From DASWLF01 sp963768765 (lineage in GTDB: Bacteria > Desulfobacterota > Desulfobaccia > Desulfobaccales > 0-14-0-80-60-11), in contig CAVYJK010000020.1 of NCBI GenBank assembly GCA_963768765.1, positions 259,443 to 323,442 on the forward strand: a DNA stretch of 64,000 nucleotides. Reading direction: 5' to 3'. A program made the position numbers and the translations under genes. Under the pieces are notes generated by a model, which saw only the letters and a list, made by a program, of their open reading frames with translations, made no database searches and had not been told where the DNA came from. This document shows, piece after piece, positions 36,625-46,457 of the stretch. Positions within the stretch are counted from its first letter, which is position 1, and every line of letters starts with the position of its first letter.

Positions 36625-36796
36625 TTGTCACCGCCCTACGAGAACGCCGATGTACCTCGGAGGCCTGTTTAAACCGCATGGTTGTCGTGGGTTAGAGGAC
36701 AGAAAGGTTAAGAAAATGGCGTCATGAGAAAGAGATTCCCGCGAATAGTCCCGCGAATTATCCATCACTCCGTGATGGTGATGCTGTCAGTTCATG

Positions 36797-37552
36797 TTAG
36801 GCAGCATTGGCTCCTGTTACTGTCCGCACTTTGCCGATGTAAAGAGGTATGTGCCCAGGGATATAATCGTTGCCGGGAACGCAAACTGGGCCGTGTAGGC
36901 GCTGCCCAAGGGGAGCAGTCAAAGGCGCAAGCAAGCTAAGGAAGTTTTGGAGATCACGCTCGTTTGCGTCGATCTGCCTTGTCCTGGTGTTTGGTGTCAC
37001 GAATTCGTGGACTACGAAGAGGGCGTGCGAAGCGTCGACTTGACCCGCATAAGCGAGGGCAGCTGCGATGCCGTAGAACAACTGGTAGCGAAGCTCGCCA
37101 ATTCCGGGCAAGTCGCCGGGCTGGTTGCCTAGAAGAGCTTGGCAAAGCCTTTCCAACCGCTCGGGCCGTCGCGACGGCGGTGGTGTCCTGAGTACATTGG
37201 CGACCAGCTCGCCGAAAGGCTCGTCGGCCTTTGCCTCGATGCTAATAGCGATGCGTTGATTGGCCCGTTCAGCGATGCATACCAAGTCGGTGTTCCGTGG
37301 CTCTCCTGGGATGTTGTCGAATGCGACCTTGTGCTCCGGGATGGCTTCGAGGAATGCGGCGCCGTCGATATCGGGATGGGTGCTTAGCAATTCCTGTAAC
37401 TCAACAGGCACGGCGGGGGCAGAGGCTCTGCCGCACCAGGCCTTAGCAAGCTCCTTAGCACTCTTGCCATCGACCCAGTGCCTGGCACCGCCTGCCGGAG
37501 GGGCAAGGCGAAACCAGTCATCGACCGTCGAGATATCTTTGATGATGCGCAC
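36797..37552 (-). CDS. DUF6946-like protein, possible nuclease
   Basis: 251 aa from a GTG at 37552 (MRIIKDISTVDDWFRLAPP), directly after GGGAGGTTTTTCA; the ATG frame to 37573 would translate the ribosome-binding site. Motifs: GARHWVDGKSAKELAKAWCG, RNTDLVCIAERANQRIAISI and IEAKADEPFGELVANVL, where E-x-K could be part of a PD-(D/E)XK-like active site. The C-terminus is FYGIAAALAYAGQVDASHAL, EFVTPNTRTRQIDANERDL. The family is uncharacterised as far as I know. It lies 85 bp after the giant protein on the same strand, so it probably belongs to the same transcript. Confidence 0.6.
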   Translation of the reverse strand: MRIIKDISTVDDWFRLAPPAGGARHWVDGKSAKELAKAWCGRASAPAVPVELQELLSTHPDIDGAAFLEAIPEHKVAFDNIPGEPRNTDLVCIAERANQRIAISIEAKADEPFGELVANVLRTPPPSRRPERLERLCQALLGNQPGDLPGIGELRYQLFYGIAAALAYAGQVDASHALFVVHEFVTPNTRTRQIDANERDLQNFLSLLAPLTAPLGQRLHGPVCVPGNDYIPGHIPLYIGKVRTVTGANAA

Positions 37553-37658
37553 TGAAAAACCTCCCATATCCAAAGCATAGCAAAAAATTTTCAGAAAATC
37601 CGGTAAGTGTTCATTTTGGCAAGGAGATAGTCGCCAACGAGATCTGACGATCTATGAC

Positions 37659-40600
37659 TTAATCCTGGCTGCACTGAGCCGTTAGGTCACTGCGGTCTTT
37701 GGATGGCGGTAAATACCTTCGCGTGATGCCGGCGCCCGCTCTCAATAGCGAAGCCTCTTCTTGATCTTCGCTTCGGAATCCTGCCACGCCGGCTTCGCGC
37801 TCGTAGGACGCGGCGATGCCCTCGAGGACTCCCCCGACATAGGGATAGTCGAAGTGCAAGCGCTCGGCCCAGGCGCGGTATTTCGCGGCGAGCTCGCGCT
37901 CCTGTTCGCCCCCTTCGCCCCGCCAGTGAACGCCGCGAGAGTTACGAACGCCGATATGGAATCCCTCGCCGATTTCAGGGGATGCTATCCCTTCCATCGC
38001 CTCGCACACCGCTTCGCAGGGCCATATGCCGTTCTCGCCCTCGGGCGCCTTGGCGAGCAGTTGACCGAGGCAGTGATCACCAATGTCGGCGCGGGCGTAC
38101 TCGCGGCATAGGCGCCGAACCTCGGCAAGCCACGCGGCGAGCGCCGCCGCGTCGATTCTTCCGTTTTCGTCCGTGCCGGGAATCTTCTTTATCTGGTCGA
38201 GAAGGCGATAGGCTGCCGACGCGACTGCCGCCCGCTGCTCGGGATTCTCGATCCTCCATTCCGGCGGATCCTCTCCTTCGTCACTCCGCTTGTAGGCGAG
38301 CGCCACCGCCTGGACGAATAGCGCCGGCGATTGCGCGATCTGGCTTTCGAGATTCGGGATTCCGTGCTTGCTGTCATTCGAGGGCGTCGATGAAGAGGAA
38401 TTCGAGCTGGGCCATTTCATCACGGGTGACGCCCGTGCGGCCATCAAGCGAATCCAGTGCCTCGGAAATGTAGTAGCGGTCGAGCTTGAAATGGCCTGCT
38501 GGTTCGGCATTGACCGTGGCGACGTCGCGCAGCAGCCGCTTGAGGCGGGACGTCTCGATGTCCTTGAAATCCATGTGGACGGCGTGGAAAGCCGCGCGCG
38601 GCCGCCGGGCCTCCAGAAGGCGGTCGATCAGTTCGGTAAGCTCGGCGGGCGTGTGCCGGCCCCAGGACGGGAACACGTCCTTCCAGTACCCGGCGCGGAT
38701 GTCCTCGCCATAACCGTCCAGAAGACGCCAAGTGGATGCCTGGAACGGTGCGCATACAAATAGCCGCGTACAGCTCTTCGGCAGGCAGCCCTTCGGCCGC
38801 AGCCTGCAACACCTCGGCGCGCGAGTCTTCCTCGATCGCCCAAAGGAAGCCCTGCAGGCACCACTCGGCCTTGCTCCGGAGGTCTCCGTCAAGGGAAAGG
38901 CAGCGCCGGATGAAATCGACCCGCGGCTTAACGCCGGTAACGCACGACGCCATGTAATGGCCGACGGTGCCGGCGGCGCCGCTGCCGGTAAGCAATTCCT
39001 TAACACCCTCGAAACCGCGCTCGGTCCATATCTCGGTCATCGCTTCGCGGCGCAGCCTGTCGATCCGCTCGTCGCGCTTCTGATAGTCGAAATCCTCCTC
39101 TTCGATCTCGTCAGCCGATTCCTGCACCCACTGATCGGCGAATAGCCAGCCGTGCCGGATGACCGGATCATGGGGCCGGAGGCTGTCATAGGCTTCGCGG
39201 GCACGGTCGCGGGTCGCTTCCCCAAGCTTCCGGTGGCGGCCGCGTCGGGTGAAGGCGAACCGCCGGATGCGCTCGCGCAGCGCGGCCTTGGCGGCCTCGC
39301 CGGCTTTCCGGGACCATTCATTGATCAGGTCCCAGACCTTGGTCTGGTCTTCGTCGGGCATACCCTGGAGAGACTCGACGAGATCGCCAAGGGTCTTTTC
39401 GTCGTGGGATGGCCAAGCGATCAGGAAATCCAGAGCCTTTCGGTTGAAGTCGTACATCTCTTTGTGCGTGACGACCTGCCCGGCCCCGGAGGCGTCGCTG
39501 CGCCAGCGGGGCCTGTAGCTGTAGTGGCCGATCCGGGAACCCGGTTTGATCTGCTCGATGCAAATCTCCCAGCCGACATCCGGGAAACGCTTGATGAGCA
39601 TCTCCAGCGCCTTGACCCTCTGCTCCACCGAGGCCGCCGTCTGCGGCATCCATGACCTGAAGATGGCCTGAAGGCTGGCGTCCGGTTTGTTCATCCAGTT
39701 GTCGTCGATCTTCGGCCGGGAGAGCTGGGCGAGGATCGCCGATACGCGCGGGAGGTTTTGCGGTTTCCAGGCAAGGCACTCCAGCGCCCAGAGAAGGCCC
39801 GTCCGCGACGGCGATGCCCCGAACGAGCCGCTGTCGACCGGCTTGAGAAGGCCAAAGACGACGGGGCTCGTTGCGCCGCAGGTCCTCTTCGATGATCTTC
39901 AGGAATTCATCGGGCGCGGCTTCTGCGTAGCGCGGCAGATCGTGGTCGTGGGAGAGCAGCTTTTCAAGCGTCAGCGGCGTTAGGAGTTTGCGGATCAGAA
40001 CTGCGACCCGGCTTTCGACATCGATGCCGAGGCGGCTCTGGAACAGGTTGTTGCCGTGGACCGACAGGATGACGAGTGTCTCGCAGATACCCTCGCGCAA
40101 CGCGCCGGAGTGATCGCGTTTCTTGCCGTACAAGGCCGCGGCCCACCTGTTCTCTTCCGGCAGTTCGAGCGCCGGGTCGGACTCGGAAAGGACGTATTCG
40201 GCGGCGACGAAGAACCGGTCGAGGTCCGCCGGCGTGACCATCCTCGCAATCGCAAACAAGGCGTCGATCTTCGAGGCGACACCCCGGTAACGTCCGGCAG
40301 ACCACACCGGGCTGTCATCGAACCGAAGCAGGCGCGCGACGTCGTCTTCGATCGCCTCGTACTTTCGATCCGCCACATAGGAGACGATCTCGCGATCCGC
40401 CTCCGGCTCGGCATGCCAGGCGCCGATCAGGGCCATCGGCACGAGGGTCTTTGCCGTTTTGTCATCGCCGGCCCATGCCGGCGTCCTGATCGCTGGCATT
40501 CTGCGAGAGGCGGCGGCGCAGGATCGTCGGCGAACGGCCCGACTCCCTTGCAAGCCGGTCGACGTCGCCTTTCTCGATTCCCATGGCGATGAGCGCCTTC

Positions 40601-41818
40601 TCGAAGGCGTCGTAGCCGAGCAGGTCGAGCGCTATGTCGGCTTCCGTATCGACCGCGTTGCGGGGACGGAAAACGATGCAATGAAGCCGACGATGGGCGT
40701 CGACGAGTTCGCGCTCGGCGTCTTCGGAATGGACAATCGGGATGAAAGGCACGGAGGACGCAAGAAGCGTCCTGAGCGTCGCCGGAGATGTGAAGACCGC
40801 GGCGAGGTCTTTGAATTGGCGGAGTTCTTCGTCATCGAACAGGCAGGCGAGAAAGGCGAGCGCCTCGTCCCGCGAGTCGGCCGCGACGACGAAGGGCCTG
40901 TCGCTCGGTTTGTCGAGCCACGCCTTGAACGTGCTCCGGTATGCGGCGATCGAGGGTGCGAAGATTTCGGGCGTCAGATGGGGCTCGCTGGCGTTCGCCC
41001 AGCGGCGCCATGCCTGCTCCAGCGTTTCATAGCCGCTGACCGGCAGGGCGAGTTGTTCGGCAAGCCAGATCTGCGCCGGCACCGACTGCTCCAGCCACTG
41101 CTCAAGATCGCTCGCATCGAAAGCCCTGACGGCCTTCCAGTCGCCGGCCTCGTTCTTCCGTTTCTCCCAGGCGGTCTTGCCGGGCCAGTTGCGAGGTGTC
41201 ACGAAGACGAAGGTGCTGTTTGCCCGCTCGGCGGCATCAACCGATTTCAGCCGCGCGGTATAATCGTTCTCGGCTTTGGCACCCGGCTTCTGGTCGGTGC
41301 CGAACTCCCAATAGGAGTTTCCCCTCGGGAATCCAGGGTGTGGCGGCGCCCGCTTCGACGAAACCATCGGAGCCCTTGCGCTGCGCGTTGTCGTAGCCGG
41401 GGAAGTCGACTTGGCGGAGGTCGTTGCCGGTCGAGTGCACCAGCTTCCGCAGAAAGACGGGAAGGTGGGTGCGGGCGTCGATTTGGCTGTCGGCCCAGTC
41501 CTCGATCTGCCTTGCCTTGATAGTCAGGAAATTCGGGACGAAGGCGCGAACTACAACCTGCTTTTCACCGGCGCGGCGCTCCTGCTGGTCGTAGGCGGCC
41601 TGCATATCGAGCAGCCGCTTCCGGTCGGCGCCGAACGCCTTCTCCAGCCTGACCGCCATTTCAGGAGACAGGGCGGATTTTCCGTTAAGGAAGTTCGACA
41701 GGGCCGGCCTGCCGATGCCGAGCCGCTTGGCGGCGTCCTTCACGGACATGCCAACCGGGATGATGCTCTCGCGGACGTAGATGCCGGGATGGGTGGACCT
41801 TTTGTACGACGTCGTCAT
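37659..41818 (-). pseudogene. giant HigA-HTH plus nuclease-like fusion protein, five frameshifts
   Basis: Frames joined at about 41321, 40470, 39863, 38755 and 38383 give roughly 1,385 aa. Residues 1-90 are a HigA/VapI-type HTH (IIPVGMSVKDAAKRLGIGR, ALSNFLNGKSALSPEMAVRL). Residues ~110-200 look nuclease-like (FPGYDNAQRKGSDGFVEAG, NSYWEFGTDQKPGAKAENDY). The middle (DRPFVVAADSRDEALAFLACL) resembles a STAND-like module without a clear P-loop. The rest is helical (HDHDLPRYAEAAPDEFLKII, YDFNRKALDFLIAWPSHDEK). GGAGG precedes the ATG. Three breaks fall in C/G runs. Antiviral STAND proteins share a nuclease-core-helical plan, but no homologue is confirmed. Confidence 0.7.
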
Positions 41819-41836
41819 TGATACTGCCCTCCAGTA

Positions 41837-41870
41837 AAAATGTATCGTGTTGCGTCACACGATACATTTT
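41837..41870. promoter_or_regulatory. perfect 14-bp inverted repeat, operator of the HTH fusion gene
   Basis: AAAATGTATCGTGT, six bases TGCGTC, then ACACGATACATTTT, no mismatch. It sits 19 bp before the ATG of the HTH protein, just upstream of its GGAGG site, and the TACATTTT arm may overlap a -10. HigA-type proteins bind such palindromes and repress their own promoter. It lies in the divergent region and could affect the plus-strand genes too. Confidence 0.8.
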
Positions 41871-41952
41871 CCAGTCCGTCATGTCAAGGAGCCAAACAAT
41901 AATATTTCGCGAGCAGAAATAAACCCTGACCGGAAGCAGATAACTGCCCTGA

Positions 41953-42039
41953 TCAGAAACTTATCACATCGCCAAAAACCTTCCATAACCAGACCATAGC
42001 TTGCATTTCTCCGGGTAAGGTGACAATTGTCGATCATGG
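41953..42039 (+). repeat. leader repeat R1 before the nuclease-like gene
   Basis: Starts TCAGAAACTTATC and ends near GACAATTGTCGATCATGG. It aligns with 43375-43455 over its full length at about 70% with short gaps, and the ends are best conserved. The end contains the palindrome GACAATTGTC. It lies about 85 bp before the chosen start of the plus-strand gene. Confidence 0.75.
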
Positions 42040-42124
42040 AGATAGTAGCTATCTGTTTTCCAAGCAAGAAATTTTCTGTTGCGACAAAACCTGTGCTAAC
42101 ATGGCTTCCAGCGAGCAGGAAGAC

Positions 42125-43366
42125 ATGATGGACGCCGTTAACAGTTCGGAGCAATTCGTCTACGAGGTCTGTGAGAATTCTTTCCTTTCGCTGTGGAGCT
42201 ACGTCAACCCTCAGGAGCGCAACCCAGGAAAGGAACTCTGCGATATCCTTGTAGTCTGCGATCCTCATGTCATTGTCGTGAGTGTCAAGGATATCGAGCT
42301 GAAGGATTCCGGCAACCTAAAGGTTGAGTGGGACCGTTGGAAACGCAAAGCAGTTAATGCGTCGAAGAAACAGATTGTAGGAGCAATTCGCTGGCTGGAT
42401 GGGGCTCGTGTCGTTGTGGCCAAGGATGGAACACAGGGGTTACCACTACCGCCCACGGAACGGAGGGTCTACCACCGGATAGCGGTTGCCTTTGGCGGAC
42501 GCCGAGAGATCCCCATTTCTAGTTCCGGTACGAAGGATGAGGCGTTTGTACATGTGCTTGACGAGCGAGCCTTCTATCTGCTGCTCCGATATCTCGACAC
42601 TATCAGCGACTTCGTCCAATACTTGGCCGATAAGGAGGAGTTCTTTAACCGAGTTGCGATCATCATGGAGGGCGGAGAAGAGGACCTGTTAGCTCTTTAC
42701 ATGCACAGCGGACGGCAGTTCCCTCAGGGATTAGATATGGTCATTCTTCAAGATGATCTCTGGCAAGGCTTCAATGCCAGGTCCGAGTTCCTTGCTAAAC
42801 TGGACAGGGATCGCGACAGCTATGTTTGGGACCGGCTGATTGAGTCATTCTGCGTCGGGGGGTTTAGAGGAGATACCTGGCAAGGCCCAGGGATGGCCGA
42901 ATCGGAGCAGGCCTTGCGGGTTCTCGCGCGTGAGGATCGCTTTTGCAGGCGCGTTCTTGGACGGGCGTTCAGGGAATTCCTTGAACAGAGCAAGGCTCGC
43001 ATGACCCGTTCCCGTTGCCTGCAGTCGTTGAGCGGGGTTGTTTATGTGTTCTTGACCTACGATTCGGACAGCAGTCCAGAGGAACGAAAACGTGAGCTAC
43101 TCGTTCGGTGCGTCGCGTCACTGTGTCTCTTTCCTAAGGCATCCACAATCATGGGCATCGACATCAATGTCCCTGGGGAGTTGCCGCGTGGCGGGTATAC
43201 GAGCGATCTCGTGATGTTGCATTCAGACGAGGGCGAATGGCCTGAGGAGTACGTTGAGAAGGCTCGTTTATTCAGGGATGAACTAGGGTACTTTCGGGAC
43301 CCGAACGAAACCAGATTCCATGAAGACGAGTACCCCGAGAGGAATGGAGAAGACGAATCCCAATAA
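42125..43366 (+). CDS. PD-(D/E)XK-like nuclease protein of the island
   Basis: 413 aa from the ATG at 42125 (MMDAVNSSEQFVYEVCENSF), five bases after AGGAAG. In-frame starts at 42020 and 42101 lie in or near leader repeat R1 and have no site. Residues ~20-90 read NPGKELCDILVVCDPHVIVV, SVKDIELKDSG and WKRKAVNASKKQIVGAIRWL. E, D and the VSVKD lysine fit the E...D-x(n)-(D/E)xK order of restriction-like nucleases. The remaining ~300 residues (GGEEDLLALYMHSGRQFP, SRCLQSLSGVVYVFLTYD) are unrecognised. It is followed 8 bp later by repeat R2 and the ATPase gene, suggesting a partnership. Confidence 0.65.
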   Translation: MMDAVNSSEQFVYEVCENSFLSLWSYVNPQERNPGKELCDILVVCDPHVIVVSVKDIELKDSGNLKVEWDRWKRKAVNASKKQIVGAIRWLDGARVVVAKDGTQGLPLPPTERRVYHRIAVAFGGRREIPISSSGTKDEAFVHVLDERAFYLLLRYLDTISDFVQYLADKEEFFNRVAIIMEGGEEDLLALYMHSGRQFPQGLDMVILQDDLWQGFNARSEFLAKLDRDRDSYVWDRLIESFCVGGFRGDTWQGPGMAESEQALRVLAREDRFCRRVLGRAFREFLEQSKARMTRSRCLQSLSGVVYVFLTYDSDSSPEERKRELLVRCVASLCLFPKASTIMGIDINVPGELPRGGYTSDLVMLHSDEGEWPEEYVEKARLFRDELGYFRDPNETRFHEDEYPERNGEDESQ

Positions 43367-43374
43367 GGCCGATC

Positions 43375-43455
43375 TCAGAAACTTATCTCTGAAAACTTCC
43401 CTTACCAGATCATATCTGGCATTTTTCCCCCTCAAGCGATAATTGTCGACTCTGG
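43375..43455 (+). repeat. leader repeat R2 before the AAA_13 gene
   Basis: Starts TCAGAAACTTATC and ends GATAATTGTCGACTCTGG. Second copy of R1 (about 70% identity). It begins 8 bp after the nuclease-like stop and ends about 185 bp before the ATPase start. A TTGACA at 43503-43508 lies downstream but has no good -10 at 17 bp. Confidence 0.75.
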
Positions 43456-43641
43456 CAAGGTAATGAAACCCGAAGGCTTATATGTAAGCAGGGTTGCCTC
43501 CTTGACAAACTGGTCTTCATTGTGCCAATGTGAATTATTGAAAGGGTTGAAAGAGCTTAGATGTTAAAAGCTACCGATCTTCGGGAGATTTACAGGCCGC
43601 AAGTTAAGCATAGACTTTTCCAATAAAATAAGGGGATGGGT

Positions 43642-45918
43642 ATGCTGAGGAAGGTCATCTCGATAAGGAAGGTAGGCCGCTTCCTGAGATATTCCGCTAC
43701 CGGAGACGTTGAGTTTAAGCGCTATAACCTAGTGTTTGCCGAGAACGGGCGGGGCAAGACAACCCTCTGCGCAATTCTCCGTTCCCTCCAGGCCGGGGAC
43801 ACCGCTCATGTAATTGGCCGCACTACGCTTGGAAGTCCGGGCGCGCCGGAGATTAGGATTCTCCTTGATGACGGACCTGCAGTCCTCAGCGCAGGGGCAT
43901 GGAGCACCACAGTCCCAAACCTTGCTATCTTCGATTCAACATTTGTTTCTGAGAACATTTACTCTGGCGATGTGGTTGACCTCAGCCATAAACGCAGTCT
44001 CTACGGGGTTATCGTGGGAGCGCATGGCGTGGCCCTTGCGCGCCAGATCGAAGGATACGACGCTGCAAGTCGGGAAAAGAGTACCGAGATAAGAGAAAAA
44101 CGTGCGGAGGTTCAGGCCCTGGTGCCGCAAGGTTTGGCCGTCGAGGCGTTCCTGCCCCTCCAGGAAGACTGGGCTATAGATGCTAAGATCGCCGAGAAGG
44201 TAAAGGAGCTCAAAGCCGTACAGCAGGCAGAGGAGATTAGGACTCGCCCCGCCCTTTCAGAGCTGAACTTACCAAGATTTTGGATTTCATGCGAAAAATT
44301 GCTCGGCAAGAGCATCGAAGGCATTGCGAAGGATGCAGAACGCCGCATAAACATCCAGATTGAAGAGCACGCCATGCATGAGCGTGGCGAGCCTTGGTTG
44401 TTCGAAGGCTTGGGCTACATACGTAACAATGAGTGCCCTTTTTGCGGCCAATCTATCAATGGTGTTGCCCTGATTGGTGCTTATAGAGACTATTTCAGTG
44501 AAGCTTACGACGCCTTGCGGGCTGAGATTACGACGATGCACCAGCAAATCGCCGATGCCTTTGGCGATCGGGTGATTGCGTCGATTGATAGAATTATAGA
44601 CCAGAATAAAGCGGGCGTCGAATTTTGGTCAAGGTTTTGCACAATCACACCTCCCGTTTTGGACGTCGAAGTGTCGGGGACCTTGTTCAACCTCCGGAAT
44701 GCCGCATTACCTCTCCTCGAACGCAAGGCCGCTACGCCGCTTGAGCACGTGTCTGTAGATGCATCATTCACCGGCGCTCTTGATGCTTTTATGTCGGCAC
44801 GCAGAAGTGCTGAAACTTACAACCAGGCCGTGCGGGCGGCAAATGGCGTTATTGCTCAAAAGAAGGCTGCCACCGGTACCGTTGACATCAGAGTCGTTCA
44901 GAGCGCCCTCACCCTCCTTCAGGCGATAAAGAAGCGACACGAGCCAGAGGGCAAGGAAGCGTGTAAAAAATACATGGACGCGATTACAGAAAAAAAGACC
45001 ATCGAAGACAAGAAGACGAGGGTCAAAGTGAGGTTGGACGAGCACACGCGTGAGGTAATCGGCCACTATGAGAACACCATCAATGATCTACTCGAAGACT
45101 TCCACGCAGGATTCCGGATTACTGGAACCGATCATGGTTATCCTGGAGGCGTTGCCAGCACTAGCTATCAAATCCTCATCAATGAAACGCCCGTAGAATT
45201 AGGTGACCCCAACAGTCCCCTCACTATCCCGAGCTTCAAGAACACACTCAGCTCTGGCGACAAGAGCACGCTTGCACTTGCTTTCTTCCTATCTCAAATA
45301 GAGCACGACCCTGCGAAGGCCAGCAAGATTGTCATTTTCGACGATCCGTTCAGTAGCCAAGATAGCTTTCGAAAGGATTGTACTGTTCAAAAGATCAAGA
45401 AATGTGGTGATGAATGTCACCAGGTCATCGTATTGTCACACGATCAGAGCTTCCTTAAGCGCATATGGGACCGTCTCGCCATACAAGCCGGAGACCGAAA
45501 ATGTCTTCAACTAATGCGTGTCGGTTTACGCGACACGAAAATCTGTGAATGGGACATTGAGGAGGCGACGCAGTCTCCTTTCGCTGCAGACCGGAAATCG
45601 CTGGCCGCCTACTACATTAGGGGCGAAGGTTCTCCCAGAGATATAGTGGTCAAGATCAGGCCAGTTTTAGAGACTTACTGTAGGAACCTCTATCCGGGCG
45701 ATTTCGGTGAAGATGCTCTTGGCACTATTATCGGAAAGATTCGGGCCAACGGCCCCGTCCACCAGCTCTTTCCTTTGTTAGAAAAAGTGGAAGCACTTAA
45801 CGAGTATGCGCGTCGTTACCACCACGGAGAGAATCCAAACGCCGCCACAGAACCTATTGACGAAACCGAACTTCATGGTTTCGTGAAAAAGACCTTATCC
45901 ATTATTGGATGTTGCTAA
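43642..45918 (+). CDS. AAA_13-family ATPase with zinc-hook-like CPFC (RloC/PrrC-like)
   Basis: 758 aa from ATG 43642, six bases after AAGGGG; an ATG two codons earlier is equally open. Walker A is VFAENGRGKTTL (~32-43). Long helical segments flank NECPFCGQSI near residue 266, a CxxC like the Rad50 or RloC zinc hook. The ABC-type signature is NTLSSGDKSTLALAF (~535), Walker B is KIVIFDDPFSSQDSF (~562), and the H-loop is VIVLSHDQSF (~597). The C-terminus (ARRYHHGENP) is histidine-rich. The family includes RloC and PrrC anticodon nucleases, but the ACNase triad could not be placed. It probably senses DNA or infection. Confidence 0.82.
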   Translation: MLRKVISIRKVGRFLRYSATGDVEFKRYNLVFAENGRGKTTLCAILRSLQAGDTAHVIGRTTLGSPGAPEIRILLDDGPAVLSAGAWSTTVPNLAIFDSTFVSENIYSGDVVDLSHKRSLYGVIVGAHGVALARQIEGYDAASREKSTEIREKRAEVQALVPQGLAVEAFLPLQEDWAIDAKIAEKVKELKAVQQAEEIRTRPALSELNLPRFWISCEKLLGKSIEGIAKDAERRINIQIEEHAMHERGEPWLFEGLGYIRNNECPFCGQSINGVALIGAYRDYFSEAYDALRAEITTMHQQIADAFGDRVIASIDRIIDQNKAGVEFWSRFCTITPPVLDVEVSGTLFNLRNAALPLLERKAATPLEHVSVDASFTGALDAFMSARRSAETYNQAVRAANGVIAQKKAATGTVDIRVVQSALTLLQAIKKRHEPEGKEACKKYMDAITEKKTIEDKKTRVKVRLDEHTREVIGHYENTINDLLEDFHAGFRITGTDHGYPGGVASTSYQILINETPVELGDPNSPLTIPSFKNTLSSGDKSTLALAFFLSQIEHDPAKASKIVIFDDPFSSQDSFRKDCTVQKIKKCGDECHQVIVLSHDQSFLKRIWDRLAIQAGDRKCLQLMRVGLRDTKICEWDIEEATQSPFAADRKSLAAYYIRGEGSPRDIVVKIRPVLETYCRNLYPGDFGEDALGTIIGKIRANGPVHQLFPLLEKVEALNEYARRYHHGENPNAATEPIDETELHGFVKKTLSIIGCC

Positions 45919-45943
45919 GGGGCCGAATGACGAAATCGGCCCC
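45919..45943 (+). terminator. terminator-like hairpin after the AAA_13 gene
   Basis: GGGGCCGA (45919-45926) pairs perfectly with TCGGCCCC (45936-45943) over a 9-nt loop, one base after the stop codon. The T-run is weak (CCTTGGTTT). It may attenuate rather than stop transcription into the 124-aa gene 42 bp further on. Confidence 0.65.
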
Positions 45944-45984
45944 CCTTGGTTTAAGCCAAATTTGTCCAGAAGAAAGGAAGAACA

Positions 45985-46359
45985 ATGAAATTATTTAATC
46001 CGTCATCAGAACACCCTGCAAGGGCAATACAGGCTTGGCAGATTCTCGTAGGTCTGGCAATGGACCGAAAGACAATCACCTATTTGGCATTGTCTCGCCT
46101 CATGTATCACACGGATGCAGCAGGTGTCCTGCCCCAAATTTTAGGGCACATTGCGTTCTACTGCATAGACAACGAGCTGCCACCACTCACTTCGATTGTT
46201 GTTGGAAAGGGGAGAGGAACACCTGGAGCCGAAATTCCTGTCGATCTCTCGCAGATAGACGCCCAACGAGAGGCAGTTTATGAATTCGATTGGTACAATG
46301 TTTACCCCCCGTCTGAGAATGAGTTGAAATCAGCATTTGACCGCCATCTTGAAAGGTAA
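45985..46359 (+). CDS. 124-aa protein of unknown function in the island
   Basis: Starts MKLFNPSSEHPARAIQAWQI after an AGAAAGGAAG site. The N-terminal half is helical (ILVGLAMDRKTITYLALSRL, then LMYHTDAAGVLPQILGHIA). A beta part follows (IDNELPPLTSIVVGKGRGTP). The end is FDWYNVYPPSENELKSAF, a short tail I associate only loosely with proteins near defence genes. It lies 66 bp after the ATPase on the same strand and could be a regulator, immunity factor or ring subunit. No family is recognised. Confidence 0.6.
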   Translation: MKLFNPSSEHPARAIQAWQILVGLAMDRKTITYLALSRLMYHTDAAGVLPQILGHIAFYCIDNELPPLTSIVVGKGRGTPGAEIPVDLSQIDAQREAVYEFDWYNVYPPSENELKSAFDRHLER

Positions 46360-46457
46360 AGACACCTTGAACGCTTTCAGGAACAATCAGGCCGCTAACT
46401 GCGGTAAAAAGATAGCTGCTATTTATGCGCGACCGGCTACTCGGCAGGTAGCGTGTT

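Larger units (their letters stand above)
36575..46457. mobile_element. candidate defence island between 142-bp direct repeats
   Basis: Ten kilobases between repeats A and B hold two divergent gene sets: minus, a giant HTH-nuclease-like protein and a DUF6946-like protein; plus, a PD-(D/E)XK-like protein, an AAA_13 ATPase and a 124-aa protein. No integrase or transposase is visible inside. The minus half is CpG-rich with codon usage unlike both flanks, and the plus half is less GC-rich, so at least one part came from another lineage. Insertion at the end of the prophage lysis module is the simplest reading, but how it moved is not known. Confidence 0.65.

Noticed and set aside
37573..37659. ATG start of the DUF6946-like gene at 37573
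   Set aside because: GGGAGG lies inside that extension and is correctly spaced for the GTG at 37552.
40459..41520. 353-codon plus-strand frame in the island
   Set aside because: Opposite the repaired HTH fusion protein, with no motif or ribosome-binding site; composition artefact.
42020..42124. Longer N-terminus for the nuclease-like protein
   Set aside because: It would be encoded by leader repeat R1 and has no ribosome-binding site; AGGAAG fits the ATG at 42125.
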